A stretch of DNA of 64,000 nt from Mycoplasmopsis anatis (lineage in GTDB: Bacteria; Bacillota_I; Bacilli_A; Mycoplasmatales; Metamycoplasmataceae): positions 248,001 through 312,000 of the forward strand of contig NZ_LR215035.1 of the NCBI RefSeq assembly GCF_900660655.1, given 5' to 3'. Below, piece by piece: positions 20,622 to 30,493 of the stretch. Each line of letters starts with the position of its first letter. Position 1 is the first letter of the stretch. The position numbers were made by a program, and so were the translations under genes. The notes beneath the pieces were generated by a model. It made no database searches, was not told the origin of the DNA, and was given only the letters and a program-made list of their open reading frames with translations.

Positions 20622-21803
20622 TTATTTTGAGATAAGTAATAAATATTTGTTAATTCTATTGATCATTATTTGAATTTGTTCATCAGAAAATTTGTCCATT
20701 GAAATACCTTTAGCAATATATCTTCTGATATGTCTATGAATGTTCTCGATAGAACCTTTTTGATATGAGCAGTACGCGTCACATTTGTATAAATTGTTTT
20801 GATTAATAACTTCGTGCAACAACACGTTCTCGGAGCCGTTGTCAATTGTTAAAGTTTTGATTTTTAATGCGTTATTTTCAATAATTTTAATCAATGATTT
20901 TTTAACTGCTAATGAAGTTTTTAGTGACCTAACTGAATAGAGTCTTCTAGATTTTCTATCTAAAACAGTAACTAAACAATACTTGTCCTCACGTTTACCA
21001 ATAACTGTATCAAGTTCATAATGACCTTCCATAGTTCTATTGTTAGCTTCCTCAGGTCTTTGATGAATTGGAATTGCATTTTTAAGAGAACTTTTTTGAG
21101 TTTTAACAGTTCTCTTTCGGTATTTTCCTACCGAAAGAAATTGTAAAATATCTATAGATAATGAAAACTCATTTGACTTTAAGCACTTATATACAGTGCT
21201 TGTCGTAGGACAAGGACTATTAGGGTAATGTTTTTTAAATTTATTAACAAGTGCTTTAGCAGAAACTTTTATGGCTCTTTTTGTAAAATCCTTACTAAAT
21301 CGATTTTTTCTAAAATAGTCAACTTCTTCATTTCAAAATCTAATAAAATCTTTTCATTTGTTTTGAATAGTTTTTGAGTGAAGTCTAGTTCTTCTTGACC
21401 TATAAAATATCAAATGTTCAGCTAACAAATTAAAATCTATATAGTTAACATAGTTAATATAATTGTCGCAATTGCGACAAACTTTCTTAAATTTCTTAAC
21501 AAAATCACCTTGATTTGTTGCAGAAATTTTTAATAGTTTTTTAATAGTTTTTGGTTGAAATCTTACAATGTTTGAAACTTGAGAAATGGTTTTATTTTGC
21601 CCTATTAACCTTAAACATTCATTAAAATGAAGAATACTCATTTGATTCTCTTTCAATAGTCTTGTTTTTAAGACTTTCGAATGTAATAACCTAATTTCTT
21701 CATCAGAATTCTTTATCAAATAATGATTGTTAGGAAGATGTTTTCGTTTAGTTTTTATACACACAACTTTTTCAAGAGAATTTTTAATATTTGCTATAAT
21801 CAT
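20622..21803 (-). CDS. IS30-family transposase
   Basis: DDE transposase of 393 aa. The N-terminal helix-turn-helix region is around residues 55-95. The catalytic core has the IS30 signatures DTVIGKREDKYCLVTVLDR, then LTIDNGSE, then SYQKGSIENIHRHIRRYI with the catalytic Glu, so the three acidic residues are intact. UGA Trp codons occur in the central part. The end INRINKYLLLISK lacks the usual C-terminal extension of related IS30 transposases, so the tail may be clipped. The start ATG has an AAAGGA ribosome site. Probably functional, but this is not proven. Confidence 0.9.
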
Positions 21804-21875
21804 ACTGGGTCCTTTCGTATTTTTTGGAGCAATATTATTTTACTAAAAGACCCAATAAATAAAAACAGTCATGCG

Positions 21876-21895
21876 ATAATGGTCGCATGACTTTT
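21876..21895 (-). repeat. Right terminal inverted repeat of the IS30 element
   Basis: Perfect inverted copy of 20483-20502; next to it, the extra ten bases make a local palindrome absent from the left end. Confidence 0.85.
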
Positions 21896-21905
21896 CTATT
21901 TTACG

Positions 21906-21918
21906 AATTTCCATATTT
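21906..21918. promoter_or_regulatory. TTCCATATT element on the right flank of the IS
   Basis: AATTTCCATATTT, identical over 13 nt to 20460-20472 left of the IS. It may be a separated second operator of glpO, a decayed duplication, or an element for the DUF2130 gene about 75 nt downstream. Confidence 0.4.
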
Positions 21919-21994
21919 ATGAAACGCTCTTAAAACTCAATAATTACCTGCTATTTTGTATTTTTTATTTATAATTAATATAAAGGGAGTAAAA

Positions 21995-23401
21995 ATGAAT
22001 GATTTAAAAATTAAGTGTCCAAACTGCAGTATCACAATTGAACTAACTGAAAAAGTCGAGAATGAAATTTACAATTTCTTTTACGAAAAGTCAAATAAAA
22101 AAATTGAAAATGAATTGCACAAAAAAATGAGCAATGAATTTGAAAGTAAACTAGAAAAAGAGAAAAATGCTTTTAAAGATCAGTTAAATGACTATATTCG
22201 TGAAGCAATACGAGACAAAAATATTTTGACTAGCGAAATTACTGAATTAAAAAATATAAACATTAATATCGTTAAAGAACATTCTCTAGAGTTACAAAAA
22301 ATGGAAAATGAATACAAAATTTCGTTAAATGAAGAAATTAGAAAAATTGAAAACGGAATCAAAACACAAATAGATATACTAAAAGAGCAAAATACAAGAT
22401 TGATTCTAACTAGTCAAGAAAAAGAAATCGAAATGACTAAAAACTTTGATGAAAAATTAAAACAAACCATTCACGAACAAAAAGATAAACTGGAAAAATT
22501 AATTAATGATAAAGATGCTGAGATAGCAAAAATTAGTCTAGTTAATAATAAATTAACTGAAGAATTAGCAAAGATAAATGAGACTCAAAAAAATGAGTTC
22601 AACTCATCTAAAATTTATGGTATTTCAAGTTTTGGCGGAACTCTTGAAGAATATTGTAAAGATAAATATTTAGAAGAATGTGACCCAGAAATTCAAAAAT
22701 TTTCATTATTTTATAAAGATACAAAAGTTGACGACGAAAATGAAAAAGGTGATTTTATTTATCGTTTATTTTTAGATGAAAATAAAAAGATAGAAATTAC
22801 ATCAATTATGTTTGAAATGAAACGTATGATGAGTAATGAAAATAAGAAAAATACAAGTTTTTTAGAAAAACTTAATAGAAATCGTGTAAACAAAAAATGT
22901 AAATATGCAGTTTTAGTTTCAACTTATGAACCTGAAAATGAAATTTATAATAATGGTTTTAAAGATATGAGTGGTATTTACGAAAATACATACATTATCC
23001 GTCCAAAACAAATAGTTGAATTTATAAAGTTTATTGTCAAATTTGAGAGAGATTATTATAAATTAAAACTTAAAGATAAAGAAAATGATGAATATAAATT
23101 ATCACTAATAAATTTAGAAGAAACCATACATTCACAAGTAACTTCTATTTTAAAGACCTCTGAGGCTATGGATAAAAATTTAGATAAAGTTGAGGCGTCT
23201 ATTGATGCGGCCATCAAACAATTAAGCCTAGTTAAAGACACTTTTACTATTTTCAAAAATAGGTTAAATTCTGAATTGCCTAATAAACTACATAATTTAG
23301 AGCTTAAAAAATTAGTAAATAAAAATCCTATAATAAAACAAAAATTAATTGATGAAAAAGCAAAACAGGAATATGAGGCAGAAATCACAACAGAAGAATA
23401 A
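21995..23401 (+). CDS. DUF2130 domain protein with central coiled coil
   Basis: 468 aa, cytoplasmic. The N-terminus has a CPNC zinc-knuckle-like pair (residues 8-11). A long coiled coil covers roughly residues 25-210 (many EKxE/LxxE heptads). The conserved DUF2130 domain follows: GISSFGGTLEEY, KGDFIYRLF, MFEMKRM, KKCKYAVLVSTYE, MSGIYENTYIIRPKQIVEFI. A second coiled coil is at about 395-450. The start at 21995 is chosen because GGGAG precedes it; an ATG at 21956 has no ribosome site. The family's function is unknown, and a nuclease-like fold has been suggested for it. It lies immediately beside the IS30 element. Confidence 0.85.
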   Translation: MNDLKIKCPNCSITIELTEKVENEIYNFFYEKSNKKIENELHKKMSNEFESKLEKEKNAFKDQLNDYIREAIRDKNILTSEITELKNININIVKEHSLELQKMENEYKISLNEEIRKIENGIKTQIDILKEQNTRLILTSQEKEIEMTKNFDEKLKQTIHEQKDKLEKLINDKDAEIAKISLVNNKLTEELAKINETQKNEFNSSKIYGISSFGGTLEEYCKDKYLEECDPEIQKFSLFYKDTKVDDENEKGDFIYRLFLDENKKIEITSIMFEMKRMMSNENKKNTSFLEKLNRNRVNKKCKYAVLVSTYEPENEIYNNGFKDMSGIYENTYIIRPKQIVEFIKFIVKFERDYYKLKLKDKENDEYKLSLINLEETIHSQVTSILKTSEAMDKNLDKVEASIDAAIKQLSLVKDTFTIFKNRLNSELPNKLHNLELKKLVNKNPIIKQKLIDEKAKQEYEAEITTEE

Positions 23402-23404
23402 AAA

Positions 23405-23429
23405 TCAACCATTAAGGTTGACTTTTTTT
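23405..23429 (+). terminator. Terminator of the DUF2130 gene
   Basis: TCAACC / GGTTGA stem with ATTAA loop followed by seven T. It lies at the 3' side of dhaM on the other strand as well. Confidence 0.8.
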
Positions 23430-23814
23430 ATTGTTTTGAAAAAGTTTTTGTTAAAAGAGTTTCCTTTAAAAGATCTGATAAAGCAGTATTTTCATTATTG
23501 GTAGCTGTCGCAACCATTAATGATTCTACAAAAGGTGCATCAACCAATATTACTTTTTTATCATTAATCATTTCGACAGCCATTTGCGAGCTCATCAGTG
23601 ATGAACCGATTTCGCAAAATACCAACACTCCATCACCATCATTGACAGAATTGATAGAATCGATGATTTTTTGAACATCAGTTCCAAATCCTTCACCATC
23701 AATAAGCCCAGCTGCATTAACAATTTTAAAGTCAGAATTTTTCATAATCGAAGCTAATTCAATTGCAGCCTGAGCTAATTTTTTACTGTGGCTCACCACT
23801 ACAAAATTAATCAT
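23428..23814 (-). CDS. dhaM: Dihydroxyacetone kinase phosphotransferase subunit DhaM
   Basis: EIIA(Man)-fold protein of 128 aa that relays phosphate from HPr to the ADP on DhaL. The phospho-acceptor is His9 in VVVSHSKKLA. The substrate-loop region is GLIDGEGFGTD, and FCEIGSSLMSSQMA is typical. Only the EIIA domain is present, as in Gram-positive DhaM, without fused HPr and EI parts. The start overlaps the end of dhaL by 8 nt. Confidence 0.92.
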   Translation of the reverse strand: MINFVVVSHSKKLAQAAIELASIMKNSDFKIVNAAGLIDGEGFGTDVQKIIDSINSVNDGDGVLVFCEIGSSLMSSQMAVEMINDKKVILVDAPFVESLMVATATNNENTALSDLLKETLLTKTFSKQ

Positions 23815-24418
23815 TATAATTCTCCACTAAGGTCTCTAAAATGTAATACATACTTTGTGAACCAGGATCAACAATTCCGATTGTACGTTCACCAAGATAA
23901 CTAGCTCTACCTTTTGTTGCTGGTTTATTTTTAACCAATTCTTTAGAATCGTAAGCAACTTTAAGAGCTTTTTCTAATGCGGATTTATTTTTTTCACCAT
24001 TTTTAGTTAATTGATCAAATGTTGTGGCAAAAGGTTCTAAAACATCTAACATAGTTTTTTCACCAACATTAGCTTTACCACGCATCTTAATTCCTTCAGC
24101 AGCTGCTAAAAGCATTTTATTCAGTTCATTTTCTTTTGCCATTCTCATAAATGCTGTAGCTAAAAGTGGACCTGAACTACCACCGACTTTACTCATCATT
24201 GTCATAGAACAAGCATTTAATAACTCTGTTGTTGTTTTATTTGAACTAGTTTCTAAAATTGGCAATAATTCGTTAAATCCACGTTTTAAGTTTGTGCCGT
24301 GGTCTCCATCACCAATTTGTCTATCTAAATCAGTTAATTCTTCTTCGTGTATTTCAATTTTATGAGCAATTTTTTTAAGAATATAGATTAATTCTTGAGT
24401 TGTAACAATTTTATTCAT
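23807..24418 (-). CDS. dhaL: Dihydroxyacetone kinase ADP-binding subunit DhaL
   Basis: 203 aa. It binds ADP with two Mg ions as a cofactor that is phosphorylated by DhaM and passes the phosphate to DHA on DhaK. The metal-binding motif LDRQIGDGDHG (Asp32, Asp37, Asp39) is intact, as are MSKVGGSSGPLLATAF and GRASYLGERTIGIVDPG. It lies 23 nt after dhaK and overlaps dhaM. Confidence 0.95.
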   Translation of the reverse strand: MNKIVTTQELIYILKKIAHKIEIHEEELTDLDRQIGDGDHGTNLKRGFNELLPILETSSNKTTTELLNACSMTMMSKVGGSSGPLLATAFMRMAKENELNKMLLAAAEGIKMRGKANVGEKTMLDVLEPFATTFDQLTKNGEKNKSALEKALKVAYDSKELVKNKPATKGRASYLGERTIGIVDPGSQSMYYILETLVENYND

Positions 24419-24441
24419 TAGTCATCTTTCTACAAATTCAA

Positions 24442-25422
24442 TTAAAATAGGTTGTTTTTAATGTCAAAATCTAAATATTTCTTTGTTTTTTCATTTAATT
24501 TAAGGATTGTAATTGAAAAACCAGGCATTTCAAGGGATGTCATATAGTTTCCAACTAAATTTTTGTGAATTTTAATTTTTTTAGATTCTAAATATTTGTT
24601 AACATCATTATTGATTACATAAAGTTCCATAAGTGTTGTAGCACCAAGACCATTTACTAAAACACATATTTCATCCTTTTCTGTAATATTTGAGTGTTCA
24701 AGAAGTTTGTCTAACATATATTTGACATGTTCTTTTGAACTTCTAATCTTTTCTTTGTGGGTTCCAGGTTCACCATGAATTCCTAGCCCCATTTCAATTT
24801 CATCTTCAGCTAATTCAAACGATTTCTTACCTGAAGCTGGAACTGTGCAACCTCCAAGACTCATTCCAAGAGTTGCGGTATTATCTACTACTTCTTGTGC
24901 GAGTTGAGTTACATACTCTAAATCATGACCATCTTCAGCTGCTGAACCTGCAATTTTATGTACTAAAACTGTTCCTGCAACTCCTCTTTTACCAACAGTG
25001 TATAAACTATTTTCTACTGCGATATCATCATTTACAATAACACTTTTAACGTTTATATTTTCCATTTGAGCAAAATCTGCTGCCATTTCAAAATTCATAA
25101 CGTCCCCAGTGTAGTTTTTAACAACTAAAAGAACTCCTTTTTCGTTAGCTACTTCTTTAATTGCCGCTAAAACTTGATCAGGTGTTGGTGAAGTAAAAAC
25201 TTCCCCTGAAACAGCTGCATCAAGCATACCATAAGTTACATACCCTGCATGAGCCGGTTCATGTCCAGCACCACCACCTGATACTAATGTTACTTTTTTA
25301 GTTTTGTTTTTTCTAGCTATAACATTATAACCTTCAAGTTTAATGATATTAGGGTTAGATTTAGCTAAACCTTCAAGCATTTCTGGTACAACATTTTCCA
25401 CTTTATTTAATAATTTCTTCAT
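24442..25422 (-). CDS. dhaK: Dihydroxyacetone kinase substrate-binding subunit DhaK
   Basis: 326 aa. It binds DHA covalently through His216 in GLGIHGEPG. The substrate pocket segments SGGGAGHEPAHAGYV and GEVFTSPT are conserved, as is NYTGDVMNFEMA. Together with DhaL and DhaM it forms a PTS-driven DHA kinase producing DHAP for glycolysis. It is the first gene of dhaKLM. It has a well-formed promoter and a GGAGGGATT ribosome site. A TTCCATATT element lies directly upstream of the -35 box. Confidence 0.96.
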   Translation of the reverse strand: MKKLLNKVENVVPEMLEGLAKSNPNIIKLEGYNVIARKNKTKKVTLVSGGGAGHEPAHAGYVTYGMLDAAVSGEVFTSPTPDQVLAAIKEVANEKGVLLVVKNYTGDVMNFEMAADFAQMENINVKSVIVNDDIAVENSLYTVGKRGVAGTVLVHKIAGSAAEDGHDLEYVTQLAQEVVDNTATLGMSLGGCTVPASGKKSFELAEDEIEMGLGIHGEPGTHKEKIRSSKEHVKYMLDKLLEHSNITEKDEICVLVNGLGATTLMELYVINNDVNKYLESKKIKIHKNLVGNYMTSLEMPGFSITILKLNEKTKKYLDFDIKNNLF

Positions 25423-25441
25423 AATCCCTCCAATTAATTTA

Positions 25442-25470
25442 ATTATATAAATTTATATGTGAAGTAACAA
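25442..25470 (-). promoter_or_regulatory. Promoter of dhaKLM
   Basis: On the minus strand TTGTTA (25470-25465), 17 nt, then TATAAT (25447-25442), about 20 nt before the dhaK start. Confidence 0.7.
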
Positions 25471-25471
25471 C

Positions 25472-25486
25472 ATTTCCATATTTTTT
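25472..25486. promoter_or_regulatory. TTCCATATT element at the dhaK -35 box
   Basis: ATTTCCATATTTTTT on the plus strand, abutting the dhaK -35 hexamer. It matches the glpO upstream element and resembles the one before adh. Confidence 0.5.
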
Positions 25487-25561
25487 CATATAGGGATTTG
25501 GATCTTACATTTTAATATTATTAATAATTCCAGTCATTGTAATATTAATTTATTTAATAAA

Positions 25562-27418
25562 CTAAAAGCTTTGTTTTTTAATTAGCTTGAATACTCCAAA
25601 ACTAATTCCTTTTTCTAAAGTTAGTTGATTATCTTTTAATGTTATATTTCTATTCATTTCTGGATGAATATTTTCAACAGTGAATTTTTCATTAATTTGA
25701 ATAACTGGATTAATTTCATTGAAAACATTATCAACTAATACAAGTAGATATTCATTGTTGTTTAATTTTCTAACTGTGTAATATTCAGCAAAACTATTTG
25801 TTATATTACTATTAGTGTGAGTTAAAAATTCTTTTGTATTAGCTATATATTCACTATTAGTTTCACGTAGTTGGATAAATTCTCTTCTTAATTTATTGAT
25901 GTCGCTAGCGATATTGTACAATGAATTTTTATCTTTGATTAATTCTTCAGGACTACTTAGATTTTTAATTGAATGTGTATAAATATGTGAGCTATCTTTT
26001 CCTGAACGTCTTTCGTAAAAATCGACATTATATTTATCATTTTTTCAATTAAAGGCTTCACGTACATATTGATCACCTAAAGCTTTATTTCCATGCATCA
26101 TTAGTTCATCGCCATGATAAATTATAGGATTCCCACCTTTGGTTAACATATTTAAAAAGTTAAGACTATAGTAATTTTTTAAAATATCTTTAACGAATCC
26201 ATTTTCATCGATTTGTGTACCTGAGTAAAATTCTCGATTAATTTTTTGTATTCAGCGAATTCTATCATGGTTATCTATACTTGGGAGTCATAATGAATTA
26301 TATGGTAAGTAGTCTTTGATTAATTTTTCTGTATCTGATGTTATAAAAGTAGATGAGTTTGAAGCGTAGTTAACTCCGTCTAAAACACCATTTAATGCTT
26401 TATTATTATTTTTATCTACAAAATATTTTTTTGCATCTGAAGGATTACCTCATCATTCTCCAAACATAATTAATTCATTACTACTTCTTTGGTTTGATGT
26501 ATCAGCAATAGCTAATTCTGAATTTTTTCTTAATTGTGCAAAAATTGATGCGATTTTACTTCCGTCATCTCTACTTTCATGATTATTTTCTGAATTAAAG
26601 AAATGATAAAAAGCATCATATCTAAAACCATCTACACCTTTTTTAGCTCAAAATGATTGTATATTTATTAACTCTTGAATAACTTCAGGGTTGTCTAAAT
26701 TTAAATCAGGCATTCCACCTCAGAATTCAGCAACATAGTGTTTATTCGTTGGTGGTATTTTTTTGTCAACATTGTGGAATAGACTACGTAAGTGTTGATC
26801 ATCTATACCGTATTTAACTTCTTTTTCATTAGCTTTAGGTTCATAGAAATTATAGTATTTCATATATTTTGGGTCACCTTGTAGAGCTTTTTGGAATCAT
26901 GGATGCTCATAAGAAGTGTGATTAAATACTAGATCTAATATTACTCTAATACCTTTTTTATGTGCTTTGATTAGAAAATCATCAAAAGCTTCCATTCCAC
27001 CAAGCTCTGGTGCTACATCAGTATAATCAATTACATCATATCCATGATATGAACTAGCTGGATGAATTGGAGAAATGTATAAAGTGTCTATTCCTAAATT
27101 TACAAAGTAATCTAATTTTTCACTTAAACCAATAAAATCACCAATTCCATCATTGTTTCCATCAGCAAAAGCATATGTAATTAATTGATAAAATGTATTT
27201 GAATGGGGTATATTTTTGTTGAATGGTGCAATGAATTTAACCGTTTGAAGCTCATCACTATAAGTTAAATTATCAAGTTTTATTTTTTTGTTAAAACTAT
27301 CATCTCCTCATAATTTATTAGTTTTTTTATTTTCACATGAAATTGTTAAAAATGAAGTGCATAAAGCTATTGAGCTAGCACTAAGCAAAAAGTTTCTTAA
27401 TATATTCTTGTTTTTCAT
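25562..27418 (-). CDS. Surface lipoprotein alpha-amylase (GH13)
   Basis: 618 aa. The lipoprotein signal peptide ends in lipobox LTISC, so the enzyme is anchored outside the cell. GH13 regions are clear: FYQLITYAFADGNNDGIGDF, the beta-2 segment DTLYISPIHPA with SYHGYDV, region I as VILDLVFNHTS, and region II as GVDGFRYDAFYHF with the nucleophile Asp. Region III and IV equivalents lie in the rest, which is rich in UGA Trp, so no long uninterrupted frame exists under the standard code. It probably cleaves alpha-glucans or malto-oligosaccharides outside the cell and feeds the GH65/beta-PGM route. An amylase and an oligo-1,6-glucosidase are not separable here. Confidence 0.88.
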
Positions 27419-27592
27419 ATTTAAATTATATTAAGCTAAGTGTTAAATTAAAAATATATCTAAAAAAAATGACCATACAAGTTGAACCACAAGTTATTCA
27501 CAATTAAATTAGGGTATTTTTTACATAAGATTATTTTATAAAAAAAATATATAGTAAATTAAATTAGTATAATAAAAAAATGAAAGGAAATT

Positions 27593-28888
27593 ATGAAATT
27601 TTTAAAACTAGATACTACATACTCAATGATTGAAAATTCTAAATTGAATTTATTACAAGATCGTGTCGATCAAATTCATAATGCAGTTCTTAAACGTGAA
27701 GTTACCGAAAAAGATTGACTTGGTTGATATGATTTACCAGATAATTATGATAGAGATGAAATGAAAACTATGAAGAAACTTTCTTCACAATGAAAAGAAG
27801 ATGGTGTTGAAGTAGTGGTAGTTATTGGAATAGGTGGTTCATATCTTGGTGCGAAAACTGGATATGAGTTTATTTTTGGTGAATATTCTCAAAGAAGACC
27901 CGATATGGAATTAGTCTTTGCTGGTAATGATATTTCATCTGAAGCCCTTGTTTCAAAATTAGCTTATGTTAAAAACAAGAAATTTGCAATTAATGTTATT
28001 AGTAAATCAGGAACAACACTTGAACCATCTATAGCATTTAGAGAATTTAGAATTTTACTTGAAGAAAAAATTGGTAAGGAACAAGCATCTAAATACATCG
28101 CAGCAACAACAGATGCAAAAAAAGGTCTTTTATTCGAACTAGCTTCAAGAAATAATTACACTAAATTTATCGTACCTGATGATGTTGGTGGACGTTTCTC
28201 TGTATTGACTGCTGTTGGATTATTCCCATTCCTTTGTGCTGGAATAGATGCTGAAAAAGTTTTAGCTGGAGCATCTTTAACTAATAAAGAATTAAGTAGT
28301 TCAAAAATTTCTGAAAATGATGCTTATAAATACGCTGCAACTAGATATTTATTAAATATTGAAAAGAATTATCATGTTGAAATGATGGTTTCATATGAAC
28401 CTAAATTACAATATTTCAGCGAATGATGAAAACAATTATTCGCTGAAAGTGAAGGTAAAGACGGTAAAGGGCTTTGACCAGCAAGCGGTATTTTTTCAAC
28501 TGATTTACATTCACTAGGTCAAATGATTCAAGAAGGTTCAAAAGTTTTATTTGAAACAGTTTTAACTATCGAATCTCCTTCAAATAATATAACTTTCACT
28601 ACAAACTCTGAAGATGTTGATCAATTAAATTATTTAAGTGGTAAAACTTTACATGATGTTAATAATGTAGCATTCAAAGCTACTCAAAAAGCTCATTTTG
28701 AAGTTGGACAAGTACCAAATTTACATATTTCATTTAAAGACTTCTCTGAAGAGACATTAGGTTCTTTATTTATTTTCTTCGAAAGAGCTTTAACAATGTC
28801 TGCATACCTACTTGGTGTTAATCCATTTAATCAACCAGGTGTTGAGGTATACAAGAAAAATATGTTTTCAATGTTGGGTAAGAAATAA
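27593..28888 (+). CDS. pgi: Glucose-6-phosphate isomerase
   Basis: 431 aa. It interconverts glucose 6-phosphate and fructose 6-phosphate. Motifs: VVIGIGGSYLGAKTG, VISKSGTTLEPSIAFR, VPDDVGGRFSVLTAVG and a C-terminal FNQPGVEVYKK with the active-site Lys. UGA Trp codons lie in the first 75 residues and at 28426. The ATG at 27593 has an AAAGGAAA site and a TATAAT about 20 nt upstream. Confidence 0.97.
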
Positions 28889-28900
28889 TTAAAGTTTAAT

Positions 28901-28923
28901 AGAGTGCTATAAGCACTCTTTTT
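28901..28923 (+). terminator. Terminator of pgi
   Basis: AGAGTGC / GCACTCT stem with a 5-nt loop and a T-run. Confidence 0.8.
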
Positions 28924-28930
28924 ATTTAAC

Positions 28931-28952
28931 AAAAAATAGCCTAACGGCTATT
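28931..28952 (-). terminator. Terminator of the downstream lipoprotein gene
   Basis: AATAGCC / GGCTATT with TAAC loop; the A-run at 28931-28936 gives a T-tail on the minus strand, just after the stop at 28957. Confidence 0.75.
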
Positions 28953-28956
28953 AAAA

Positions 28957-29574
28957 TTATTTTATTTTTATTTCAAGTGTTCATTGAGCATTTTCGTCAA
29001 TGTTTAATGTTTGACCTTTAACACCGGTTGTTTCATAGAAGTTCATTGTTACTGTTGTTTTATCTTCTGAAAGAGAGAATTTAACACGTTTATCAGGTTG
29101 TCTATAATATTGGTATGATGAATTATCTAAAGATGATTTGTTTAAAGGAGCACTTAAGTATGATTCATTAAAGTTTTTCATGTTAGAATATATTTTCATA
29201 ACAGTTTTTCTAATATTAAAATCTTTTTCAGATGTAGTAACATTTTGATATGAAGTATATCCCTCGGGTAAATTATCTTTATTTTTATATGAATCAAAAT
29301 ATAATTCATTTTTAGCAGAATTACTTAAAAAAGTTACTAATGATTCCTTGTCGATTAATTTAAATAAATATTTATTTTCTGAATTAAGTGACTTAAAGGC
29401 TAATGTTACTTCATTTTTAGCCTTTGTTAAATCTAATTTTATTTTACTTCCCTCAAGAACAATACCTGTTTCTTGTTTTTCTTCCGTTTTACCACAAGAA
29501 GCTGAAAGAGCTACAAGTGGCATCATTGAAGTAACCACTCCTCCAATTAATAGGTTTTTTAATTTAAATTTCAT
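28957..29574 (-). CDS. Predicted small surface lipoprotein
   Basis: 205 aa with a lipoprotein signal peptide: KFKLK, hydrophobic stretch, lipobox LSASC, mature start CGKTEEKQE. The mature part is hydrophilic with alternating beta-like stretches and no recognised domain. A UGA Trp precedes the last six residues (WTLEIKIK). A GGAGG ribosome site precedes the ATG. Confidence 0.8.
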
Positions 29575-29653
29575 AATTCCTCCAATTAGTTATGTTTAAA
29601 TTTTATATTATTAACACTTTTTTTATGTATGTGAAAATGCTTTTTCATAAAAA

Positions 29654-30397
29654 TTATCTTTTAAAACTGTTGTTTTTCTTTTTTTCATCAAAAAGTTCAA
29701 CTGTTTCCTTAAGTTTTACAAAAAGACCACTATCATCAAAAACTTTAGGTTCTTGCACGTTGTTTCAAAGAATAGTTAAATAATAAACTAATATTTTTTG
29801 CTGAATTAGATACTCTTCTCAATATGATTCATATGCATCTAGAAATATTTGTTCTTGTTCTTCATTTAAGAATGTACCTGCAATAAAGTATGCTAAATCA
29901 AAGTGTTTATCACCCATGGTTGCATATTCTCAATCAATGAAATAAACTTTATTATTTTTGTCAACTAAAATATTCCCTAGATACAAATCATTATGTAATG
30001 GTCTATTGGTGTTACTATTCTTTAATATCTTTAAAATTCTTTTGTAGTAGGGATCTAGTTCTTTAATTGTTTTATTTTTATCTTTAAGAATTTTAAGATA
30101 TCCTTTAACTCTTTGTGAAATATTATTTTTAGGGAAATTTACATTTGAGTTATGTAAAGTCTTAAAATTTTCTGCAATTTGAACTAATGTTTCTTTATTT
30201 AATACTAATTCATTAGTTTCGATTCATTCATATTTCAATGTTTTTTCATCATTTTGAAGCAATTTTGGAACAAAATCAAATTGTCTGAGAATTTCATAAT
30301 CAATTTTGTGATTAAACCCAGTGTATATTTTTTCTTGGATAAATTCATTATTGTTTCTAAAAGATTTATTTGTATTACCACCTTTAATTTCAATCAT
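29654..30397 (-). CDS. Choline/aminoglycoside-kinase-like phosphotransferase
   Basis: 247 aa. The kinase-like fold of the APH/choline kinase family is shown by the catalytic loop LHNDLYLGNIL (HxDxxxxN, with Asp as base) and the metal motif IDWEYA, followed by GDKHFDLAYFIAG. UGA supplies the Trp in IDWEY. The start at 30397 follows AAAAGGAGAG. The substrate is uncertain: choline (LicA-like lipid or glycan decoration), thiamine or another alcohol. No neighbouring lic genes are present. Resistance to aminoglycosides is not implied. Confidence 0.78.
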
Positions 30398-30439
30398 GTC
30401 TCTCCTTTTTTTATTTTAATTGTATATTTTTTAAGAAAT

Positions 30440-30472
30440 AAAAAAAGTGCAAAACTTAAAAAAGTTACACTT
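30440..30472 (-). terminator. Terminator of secDF
   Basis: AAGTG / CACTT outer stem with an inner AACTT/AAGTT pairing and a T-run of seven on the minus strand, about 20 nt after the secDF stop. Confidence 0.75.
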
Positions 30473-30493
30473 ATAAAATGAAAAAGTCTTTTT

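Larger units (their letters stand above)
20483..21895 (-). mobile_element. IS30-family insertion sequence
   Basis: Element of about 1.41 kb bounded by perfect 20-bp inverted repeats (20483-20502 and 21876-21895, AAAAGTCATGCGACCATTAT). Inward of these, TTTTTATTTA is also shared, but the right end carries ten extra bases that create the palindrome GTCATGCG...CGCATGAC (21868-21891). It encodes one transposase. Inside the left end are a GCTTTTTT/AAAAAAGC hairpin (20556-20575) and an 18-nt palindrome (20586-20603). It lies between glpO and the DUF2130 gene and overlaps the glpO inverted repeat. No clean target-site duplication is seen, though AATTTCCATATTT occurs on both sides, 10 bp from each end. 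Confidence 0.88.

Noticed and set aside
20460-21918. AATTTCCATATTT on both sides of the IS30 element as a target-site duplication
   Set aside because: The copies are each 10 bp away from the IS ends on the outer side, so the flanking bases next to the ends do not match as a duplication requires.
29592-29783. Short plus-strand frame opposite the phosphotransferase gene
   Set aside because: It is antisense to the coding end and promoter of supported minus-strand genes, with low-complexity hydrophobic content.
29654-30397. Aminoglycoside resistance gene
   Set aside because: Only the general kinase motifs are shared; the family includes choline and thiamine kinases and nothing points to drug specificity.
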